The position numbers were made by a program, and so were the translations under genes. From Chrysogorgia sp. JL179-B06 (taxonomy: Eukaryota > Cnidaria > Anthozoa > Scleralcyonacea > Chrysogorgiidae): a stretch of DNA of 64,000 nt. The notes under the pieces are model-generated. The model was not told where the DNA came from, searched no databases, and was given only the letters and a program-made list of their open reading frames with translations. The stretch lies in the NCBI GenBank assembly GCA_035772405.1, contig JAYKKM010000056.1:666501-730500 (forward strand). Direction: 5' to 3'. This document shows positions 57,781 to 64,000 of this stretch, piece after piece (positions within the stretch are counted from its first letter, which is position 1; each line of letters opens with the position of its first letter).

Positions 57781-58460
57781 ATCTCTTGACTCTCGATAGT
57801 TTCGTACTCCAACTCAAGGTTCTCCAACGTATATCCAGCTACAGCTGATCCGGATTGAGCCACCATAATATCGGTTGCTTTGGGGAGTGTGATTATGTAC
57901 CTGAGGTTATTGTTCATATTATACGGTGCGTATAAACCATGATCTTCTAGAATCTTGTCAAGTTGAATCTTTTGTTTAGTGCCGTGAATAGAGAACATCA
58001 GACCATCGCTAACTTTTTGCACGTTTCCACTGGCCGCGCCGCTGTCATCCTTCGAGATTAACTTTCGAAGGTTCTCGTTTGCTAGACCGTATTCGATCAT
58101 AGCCGTTCGCTCTGTTTTAGGTCTCCATAAATCTCTGTACGTACCGATAACACTCTCACCACAGTTGTCGTACACAGTCTCACCTGCTAATTTTATAACC
58201 AGTTTTTCAGAGAGTAGTCTCGAGAGGTTATTAAGAAACCATGATTTCACGTTCGCATTTTTGAAGTCGAATAGGAGATGGAAACTGGAGGGTACCAAAC
58301 AAGTGTTACCCTTTGTCCTTGGGATATCAATGTATAACTCCTCCTCTGGATTGGCTTTGTTAGGGTTCAGTGTCACAACGTGACGGGTTCTTGTGCCTTT
58401 GATAGCAGATATTTCACGATGTCTATATCCAGGAAGCAACTCTTTTTCACTAGTGTTCAT
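57781..58460 (-). pseudogene. candidate double-jelly-roll major capsid protein, N-terminal part
   Basis: Starts at the ATG at 58460 (MNTSEKELLPGYRHREISA). Beta-rich motifs follow (LYIDIPRTKGNTCLVPSSFH, LVIKLAGETVYDNCGESVIG, GLMFSIHGTKQKIQLDKILE, NLRYIITLPKATDIMVAQSG). The ATPase and integrase neighbours and the hexon-like layout suggest the major capsid protein. With the C-terminal part it would be somewhat over 400 residues, short for this class, so a minor capsid protein is the alternative. Broken by the SINE at 57780. Confidence 0.5.
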
Positions 58461-58482
58461 ACTATATATTATAACACATGTT

Positions 58483-59103
58483 TTATTTCCTCTGTTTGTA
58501 CTGATCGTAGACGAACCAAGCTAGTGCTATCGCTAGGATCCATAAATTAGACGCTAACCAAGATATGTCTGCAGCTCCCCACTTTAGCGCAGTTGCCACC
58601 ACGTTTAGCAGTCCAGCCAGTAGAGGACCAGCCTTTGTGGCTAGGTTAGTTATAGCTTTTCCTAGTTTTCCAAGTGCTTGACCACCTTTGAAGACAACAC
58701 TTCTAGCAGATATTATAATTGTGGTGATAAAAGAGGCTATGGTTATTCCTAAAGCCGAAGCGCCTAACCAATTTTCTTTAAACCACTCCTTTACTTTTTG
58801 TAATCGAGTGATGTCCTCTTCTTGTCGCTCCCTAACATTCTCACGTTCCAATTGGTTTAAGGTTCGACCCTTAGCTATCTCGAGACCTGTCAATCTCTCA
58901 TACAATTCTGTCCTCTTTACGGAATCGTATTCCTCTCTATTCATATCGTCTGCGGTCTTGTCAATAGCGTCCTGAAAATAGTCGGCTTGAACTGTTAGAA
59001 ATTGTGGTCTAGTGTCTGGATCGATTGTATCACTTGGGTTTAGGACACCTATTAACTCGCGATTTTCTTCTTCTGTTAACCCAAATACGTTATCGTAGTT
59101 CAT
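58483..59103 (-). CDS. provirus protein with membrane segments, possible membrane-active virion component
   Basis: 206 residues. The N-terminal half is acidic and helical (EEENRELIGVLN, RERQEEDITRLQKVKEWFKE). Then a hydrophobic span (ALGITIASFITTIIISA), a Gly/Ala/Lys amphipathic stretch (GGQALGKLGKAITNLATKAG), and a C-terminal transmembrane helix (LWILAIALAWFVYDQYKQRK). The pattern recalls lytic or membrane-piercing virion proteins coded beside capsid genes in Polinton-like viruses, but no family signature was seen. The gap to the capsid gene is 22 bp. Confidence 0.7.
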   Translation of the reverse strand: MNYDNVFGLTEEENRELIGVLNPSDTIDPDTRPQFLTVQADYFQDAIDKTADDMNREEYDSVKRTELYERLTGLEIAKGRTLNQLERENVRERQEEDITRLQKVKEWFKENWLGASALGITIASFITTIIISARSVVFKGGQALGKLGKAITNLATKAGPLLAGLLNVVATALKWGAADISWLASNLWILAIALAWFVYDQYKQRK

Positions 59104-59114
59104 CTCTGTTCTAA

Positions 59115-59930
59115 TTACTGGGAAGTCTTCACTTGAAACTGTGGTGTCTTCTGTTCTATCGTCAGTTGTTGGGTGTCTACATTTTCTGTTCTAACGTCAG
59201 TTGTTGTGTCGGGGATTTGACCGACCAACTGCTTAAACTGTTCAATCGCACTCTTACTTTTAATGTCTGTACTATAGATTAAACCATTTTTTCCAGGTTT
59301 TAGTATTAGTTTAGGTTTCAAATATTTACCATCTTCTCCTACCGGTTTGAAAAGAATAGAACCTGAGGGTGTCACATATGACCTATTGACTATATTCCTT
59401 GACACATCGTCATTACTGAGTCTTTTTTTGTACAATTTACGTATTTTTTTATCTATTAGATTGGTTCTTTTTATATCATTTTCTAAAATCTCTTTGTTGA
59501 GTGTTTTTAGCTTACCTAACCTTCTTTTGATTTCGCTAGCCTCTTCGAAAGCTAAATTGAAGCTCTCGTCGTGGACGTCACCATATGTCGCCGGTTCAGC
59601 AAATACTACTGCTGGAGCCTCAGTGGTGACATTGCTGCCTTTACTAGTGATTAACACTGTGTTACCATCATCATTACCTGTGAATGATGTCTCCACGTAT
59701 CTGTTTTTTACTCTGAGTGATATGTCTCTCCTCTCTAGCTCTTGTTTCACCCTAGTGAATCTGTCACGTATACTATTATATTCTTGTGTTGTCCAGTTTT
59801 CCTCGAGTATAGTATTGAGTTGGTTGACTTCAATTTCTAACTGTTTGTCTGTATATTCCTTAAAATTGTCACGCTCTTTTTCTTCCTCACGATTTTTCAT
59901 TTCAATGTCATCAAATCCTCCTTCAGCCAT
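59115..59930 (-). CDS. provirus coiled-coil protein, unknown
   Basis: 271 residues. Acidic, helical N-terminus (KNREEEKERDNFKEYTDKQL), a Thr/Val-rich middle, a Lys-rich coiled region (RRLGKLKTLNKEILENDIKR, KKIRKLYKKRLS) and a GS-IL-FKPVG segment. The C-terminus is Gln/Thr-rich. Possibly a minor virion or core protein. Six bases separate it from the integrase stop, and the ATG at 59930 is preceded by TAGTATATA. Confidence 0.7.
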   Translation of the reverse strand: MAEGGFDDIEMKNREEEKERDNFKEYTDKQLEIEVNQLNTILEENWTTQEYNSIRDRFTRVKQELERRDISLRVKNRYVETSFTGNDDGNTVLITSKGSNVTTEAPAVVFAEPATYGDVHDESFNLAFEEASEIKRRLGKLKTLNKEILENDIKRTNLIDKKIRKLYKKRLSNDDVSRNIVNRSYVTPSGSILFKPVGEDGKYLKPKLILKPGKNGLIYSTDIKSKSAIEQFKQLVGQIPDTTTDVRTENVDTQQLTIEQKTPQFQVKTSQ

Positions 59931-59936
59931 TATATA

Positions 59937-61022
59937 CTACTCAATGTTTTGAATATCACTCTCTGGTATCCATGAATTGTGTTTACTATCGTAGCCAAGC
60001 CACTTAACCAAAACCATCTTTTTATCCTTAACCTTCTTTCTCTTTAGTATCTTCTCAACTTTATATACATCGTCTTTTTTATCGACAGCTGACAACTCTT
60101 CCTCGTAGAACTTACCAACGATAGGTTCCTCTTCATGGTCCTCTATCTCGTACACGGTAGGGTCACCGCGTATGACCTTTGTCACTTTGAATAGCTCCTC
60201 AGTGAAGTTAGCTTCATACCCTTTTGCGAATATGCTCTTGTACTTTGATATCCTGACAGTATCACCTACTTTAAACTTTGGTAGTGGGTAGTCACCGAAA
60301 TGGTGTCCAAACAACGTCGTCCATACTTCGTTTTCGTTTTTCTTACTAACGTCTTTAGGTTTCATTAGAATAGTACTATGTTTGGTATTGTTGTAATTCT
60401 CAACGAGCTGATCTAAAACGTCAATCCACTTGTACGTTCCTTTACTGTAGAAGTACTTCCACATAGACGTCTTGAGTGTTCTGTTAAACCGTTCCACGAC
60501 TGCTGCCTTTTTATCAGAGTTCGTGCTGAAGTACTTCACATTGTGTTTATCCAATAGATCCCTCACACCAACGTTATAGAATTCCTTACCGTCGTCAAAC
60601 TGAACCAGCTTTGGATACTCGCCAAATCTAACCTTAGCCTTCTCCAATAACTTTGAGACAGCCTTAGTCATGTTTTTCGTATCTTTCCTGTAGACAGGTA
60701 TGGTAAACGCATACCTACTAAGGATCTCAGTGGCTGTTAGTATCCAGTAGTACCCGTTGTTCTTGTGCTTGTACTTACCCATATCGACCAAGTCCATCTG
60801 TATCTGCTCACCCAGATAGTCAACAAACGTTTGTCTAAACTTGTGTTTCTTAACAACTGGTTTGTACCTAGTGTATGTGTCTTGAGATTTTAGCCAGTCC
60901 TTTATCTTTACCCTACTAACGTTTAGACCGTCTTCTTGTGCCTTTTGGTACAGCCTCTCGGCGGATTGGTAACCAGTTGATGGGTTGTAGTAAATATCTC
61001 TTAGTTCTTGCTCTACGTCCAT
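59937..61022 (-). CDS. Polinton-type integrase with chromodomain
   Basis: 361 residues from the ATG at 61022. An N-terminal helical region is followed by the rve core with Asp at about 77 (IQMDLVDMG), Asp at about 143 (LVQFDDGKEFYN) and Glu at about 177 (AAVVERFNRTLK), all catalytic residues present. Then YNNTKHSTILMKPKDV, an SH3-like FKVGDTVRISKYKSIFAKGY and a C-terminal chromodomain (YKVEKILKRK; MVLVKWLGYDSKHNSWIP). It inserts the linear genome into host DNA. The frame is open; the gene begins five bases after the stop of the next gene. Confidence 0.95.
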   Translation of the reverse strand: MDVEQELRDIYYNPSTGYQSAERLYQKAQEDGLNVSRVKIKDWLKSQDTYTRYKPVVKKHKFRQTFVDYLGEQIQMDLVDMGKYKHKNNGYYWILTATEILSRYAFTIPVYRKDTKNMTKAVSKLLEKAKVRFGEYPKLVQFDDGKEFYNVGVRDLLDKHNVKYFSTNSDKKAAVVERFNRTLKTSMWKYFYSKGTYKWIDVLDQLVENYNNTKHSTILMKPKDVSKKNENEVWTTLFGHHFGDYPLPKFKVGDTVRISKYKSIFAKGYEANFTEELFKVTKVIRGDPTVYEIEDHEEEPIVGKFYEEELSAVDKKDDVYKVEKILKRKKVKDKKMVLVKWLGYDSKHNSWIPESDIQNIE

Positions 61023-61027
61023 ATACA

Positions 61028-61672
61028 CTACGTGATGTGTAAATCTAACAACACCTCGCCAACGTTAATACTGTTATCGTCCTGATCTGTTATCTTGAAC
61101 TCTAGTTGATTGATGATTCCTTTATTTATTGGGATTTTCAACCCAACACCAAAATGTTGTACAGAGCCCTTAAGTGTCTGTGTGCTAGTTATTGGCAGTA
61201 CTGCGATACAACCACTTTTGCTACCATTAACTATGTTCTTAGACCTGTCCACAATATTAGATGTTACTTGTATGTATTTCAGTCCTCTGTTAACGCTCAC
61301 AACGTTAGGACTGGTTTTTGTGGTGATTATTGTGGTGTTTTCGTCAAACCCTAGAAGTTGTCCAAATTTAAACAGTTCTATTTGTTGATCAGTTGTTATC
61401 GTACACGTCGAGTCATATCTGTTAGCCACTAGCTTGACGTCTCCTAACTCTTTCAAGTCGTCGGCAATCGTTTTAAAGGTGTGGTACCCAGGACTAAAAA
61501 CGTGGTTGTTACTGTTATAAGTTATCTTACTGTTGACTGTGGTTACGTTAACGTAGTCCCAAAAGATGGTTGCCTTCTCCACTAGTAAGTGAGGGTCTGA
61601 GTTAGTTGCTATAGTTGACTCTGGTAGGTCTATAGTTTTCGTTGAACCACTAATCAATACTACCACTCTCAT
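61028..61672 (-). CDS. provirus beta-rich protein, possible penton/minor capsid
   Basis: 214 residues: VEKATIFWDYVNVTTVNSKI, GYHTFKTIADDLKELGDVKL, FKFGQLLGFDENTTIITT, INQLEFKITDQDDNSINVGE. Alternating beta pattern without signal or membrane segments. The size and position suit a single jelly-roll minor capsid protein, but this is inference. Its ATG lies 17 bp from the divergent gene at 61690. Confidence 0.6.
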   Translation of the reverse strand: MRVVVLISGSTKTIDLPESTIATNSDPHLLVEKATIFWDYVNVTTVNSKITYNSNNHVFSPGYHTFKTIADDLKELGDVKLVANRYDSTCTITTDQQIELFKFGQLLGFDENTTIITTKTSPNVVSVNRGLKYIQVTSNIVDRSKNIVNGSKSGCIAVLPITSTQTLKGSVQHFGVGLKIPINKGIINQLEFKITDQDDNSINVGEVLLDLHIT

Positions 61673-61689
61673 ATAACGTACGGTATGTT

Positions 61690-63310
61690 ATGATGGATGC
61701 GTTCAAAAGAAAGTATCCTTATGCTGACAAGAATAGGTTTTTTTCTTGATGTTGACGACAACATGCATATACATATATTCTTCGTGACGAAAACTAATAT
61801 TGGTGACGTTAGTGTAGACTCGAGTAGGTTTAAGAGTAACCCGGAGTATACTAAGTATCTAACGATAAACAAACCAATGATAGTTAACCAAAAAGAGATA
61901 GCTAATGCCATACGCGTGGCTAAGCTGAATCTAGTTAAAAAGTACCCTCACGTCACTTTGAGCAAGTTTGAGTTCGATCCAACTGTCTCACAAGATGGTG
62001 AGGTTAATGGCGTTGACATATATTTTAGAAACAACGATATCATAAGCACGAACATAACTAGTGATACCTTCAAAAATGACAAGAGTATGTGGATTTGGTT
62101 ACACAACAACAAGTCTCCAAAAGGTCACGACGACAAGTTTCCAAAAATATGGCTATCTGGTGGAACTATCCAACCACTATCAAAAGGTCGCAAGAACCAC
62201 TGGGGACTTTGGGATGGCTATCCAACGGAAAACGTGTTGAACTACCCAGTGAATAACTTTAGAGTCTTCGTTAATCAAAAGAACTACTTTCTCTCAAAGT
62301 TACCAATATTACAAATCACCACGTCAAAGACAAAGTCAAAGTGGGACGACAATGAGAGCTACTATAGGGTCGTGTTTGCAACGTATTGTGCGAGTTTCTG
62401 TTGTGGAGTGTCGTTGCAACACTTGTCACCCTCACAAGAAGTCCACCCTGTTATCACTAGTGTAATGAGGTTCCATCTGTACTTTACTGTTAGGAGACTT
62501 CTCAGAAGGATGGAAGGTGGCGAGAGTATGAGATCGATAAGTAGAGAGTTTGACGCTGGAGAATTGTATGGTAAGACAGACAAGATTCCTAGAAAACATT
62601 ACTACCAGGGTAAAGTCCTCGCTGATGGTACAACAGGTGAGGAGAGAGTCTTCACGATTAACGACGTTAAGAACGACTACAAACGATACGTTCCTCTGGT
62701 GTCGAATGGTCTTACCAACATTGGGAGACAATATCTAAATCAGTCCATAGAGGCCTTTGTTTACTCTACACTTGGTGCACAAGCTAGAACACGTGTGTCA
62801 GTCGTTGGTGATTCCGCAGGCAGTCTAGAGACCCAACAAGAGTTCCGAAAGTTGGTGGAGGATAGTGTTATAAACTACGACGTGTCAACGTGGATTCTAA
62901 ACATGAACAAGTCGATTAGAGACACTAACGTTGTCCAAAATCTTGCGCTATCACCGTCTACGTGGTTAATGCCAAGCAACGTTGTTATCCTCAAGAACAA
63001 AATCGCTGGGTACAACAACCTATTGAAGACTGCTACACAGAGTATGAAGTTTGGGGTAAACAGTGGGTTAAACTACACGGAAACGACGGAGGTTAAGAAA
63101 GTACACCAAGAAGGTGGAGAGCATCTGGAGACACTTGATAAACCAAAGGTGACGCATCGTCTGACGACACCAAACGTGACACATCAGGAAGAGCATTTGG
63201 AGACACCAAAGGTGACACGTCAAGAGGTAACATCAGACAACACAGAGTTGTGGCTAGTCCTAGGGGTCTCGGCTGTGTCTGGCTATTTAGTGAGCAAATA
63301 TGTGTTATAG
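61690..63310 (+). CDS. provirus large protein with C-terminal membrane anchor, unknown
   Basis: About 535 residues. The longest frame starts at 61697, but an overlapping frame from the ATG at 61690 (MMDAFKRKYPYADKNR) meets the main frame at a T7 run (61738-61744), so the true start may be there with a one-base slip. The main body has NPEYTKYLTINKPMIVNQKE, WGLWDGYPTENVLNYPVNNF, YCASFCCGVSLQHL, RFHLYFTVRRLLRRME and a repeated VTHxEEHLETPKVT-like tail. A transmembrane helix ends it (LWLVLGVSAVSGYLVSKYVL). It is presumably a structural or membrane protein; no enzyme motif was seen. Confidence 0.7.
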
Positions 63311-63314
63311 CATA

Positions 63315-64000
63315 ATGAGTCTAAGTTATGGATTTGAGGACAGAGACTACGAGAGTGACAAAATATTAAGAAGAGCGAAGAGACATCTAGACAGTGACCC
63401 TAAGTTAAGCGTTAGCGGTGGGAGGATGTCTGGGAATATAGATATGGCGTTCAGGGCACTCAAAAACGTAGCAGATCCAGAAGACGATTGGGATGCTATC
63501 AATAAAAAAGTGTTGGAGTCTGTATACTTATCGCAATACTTTAGAACGCAGTCCTATAACGTTATATTTGATTTTAACGTCACAAACCATGCTGTGAGTA
63601 TGGTGGAATACCACAGTGGAACAAATAAAGTGAAAACCATTAGAGATAAAACAAACATGTTAGTACAATACGACCCAACGTATGGTCCTATTATTGGTGT
63701 TAACAATGGTCATAGCTTCCTATCCCCCGAGCTAACTCCAATTCCGTTTGAAGCTGGAGTGCATTTTAACTGTCCACGTATGCAATACTGTGACATATCC
63801 GTTTTTATGGTAGTGAGGTTAGTCACGAGGGTTTCTACGATAGATTGGGAGGCAATTATCTCAAACGATGATGGATCGTGGGACAAATACATAGGATACA
63901 AAGGAGGCGAAAACGATAAATTATCATATGGTGGTGGCTCTCCAGCAAAGGAGTATACGTGTACAATCCCAAATAACATCGACATCACCAAGAGACATAT
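63315..64000 (+). CDS. fibre-like protein with phage tail-fibre motif, 3' open at window end
   Basis: The ATG at 63315 lies five bases after the previous stop; the frame is open for 228 codons to the window edge. Residues about 32-72 read SVSGGRMSGNIDMAFRALKN then VADPEDDWDAINKKVLES, matching the recurring bacteriophage tail-fibre/neck-appendage motif (GGxMxGxIDM, N-ADP-D-DA-K). The following part is beta-rich (YNVIFDFNVTNHAVSMVEYH, FEAGVHFNCPRMQYCDISVF) as in a receptor-binding or spike domain. It probably forms a trimeric virion fibre. Confidence 0.7.
   Translation, partial: MSLSYGFEDRDYESDKILRRAKRHLDSDPKLSVSGGRMSGNIDMAFRALKNVADPEDDWDAINKKVLESVYLSQYFRTQSYNVIFDFNVTNHAVSMVEYHSGTNKVKTIRDKTNMLVQYDPTYGPIIGVNNGHSFLSPELTPIPFEAGVHFNCPRMQYCDISVFMVVRLVTRVSTIDWEAIISNDDGSWDKYIGYKGGENDKLSYGGGSPAKEYTCTIPNNIDITKRH

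Larger units (their letters stand above)
54758..64000. mobile_element. Polinton/adintovirus-like provirus, left part
   Basis: Contains a chromodomain rve integrase, A32-like ATPase, candidate capsid genes and a fibre-like gene, packed with 3-60-bp gaps. The left limit is set where R2-like LINE sequence stops and an AGTAGT-starting inverted repeat begins. The right end is outside. Polymerase B and adenain-type protease were not seen and would be expected further right. Coding density and mostly open frames imply a fairly recent insertion, though the capsid gene is broken. Confidence 0.8.

Noticed and set aside
59347..59952. 201-codon plus-strand Leu/Ser-rich ORF
   Set aside because: Antisense of the 271-residue provirus coiled-coil gene, whose composition and neighbours are convincing.
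63710..63991. 93-codon minus-strand ORF
   Set aside because: Antisense of the fibre-like gene, which is open from 63315 to the window end.

Overview
The window is AT-rich eukaryotic DNA with short introns, GT-AG splice sites and very many transposon relics. There are no prokaryotic operons, RNA operons or CRISPR arrays. Penelope-like elements with hammerhead ribozymes, Polinton-type genes, HECT-bearing DNA transposons, OTU/TTF/PHD transposon-associated genes and tRNA-headed SINEs together suggest an aquatic invertebrate, most likely a cnidarian. This is inferred from family content; no species marker was seen.

Layout. 0-9 kb: a four-exon plus-strand gene of unknown function, a minus-strand gene with a P-loop domain, several MITEs and a dead HECT C-lobe. 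9.3-9.9 kb: a (TA)n tract. 10.5-12 kb: a four-exon unknown gene. 13.5-14.7 kb: ACAACGTT arrays. 14.9-19.1 kb: PHD, OTU and TTF zinc-finger fragments. 21.4-25.5 kb: a second P-loop fragment and a broken zinc-ribbon/ubiquitin-like/CUE gene split by a LINE. 27-29.3 kb: a decayed PIF/Harbinger transposon with transposase and Myb-like genes.

30.5-38.8 kb: a DNA transposon with about 480-bp inverted repeats carrying two convergent genes, a DD34E rve-type transposase (broken by a hAT-like element with an exact 8-bp target duplication and by a second insertion) and an open two-exon ubiquitin-like/HECT E3 ligase. A 2,947-bp segment starting in its right repeat is tandemly duplicated (38661-44554). 40-51.4 kb: two Penelope-like elements with hammerhead ribozymes, invaded by TTAA-type MITEs and LINEs. 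51.4-54.8 kb: an R2/NeSL-like LINE.

54.8-64 kb: a Polinton/adintovirus-like provirus entering from the LINE side and running off the window. It has a chromodomain integrase, A32-like packaging ATPase, a candidate double-jelly-roll capsid protein split by a SINE, several structural candidates and a phage-tail-fibre-like protein. No DNA polymerase B or protease is in the visible part. The genes are tightly packed, leftward from 61.7 kb to 55 kb and rightward from 61.7 kb.

The HECT transposon and the Polinton-like provirus are the most rewarding systems here. All protein assignments are from reading the sequence, without database searches.
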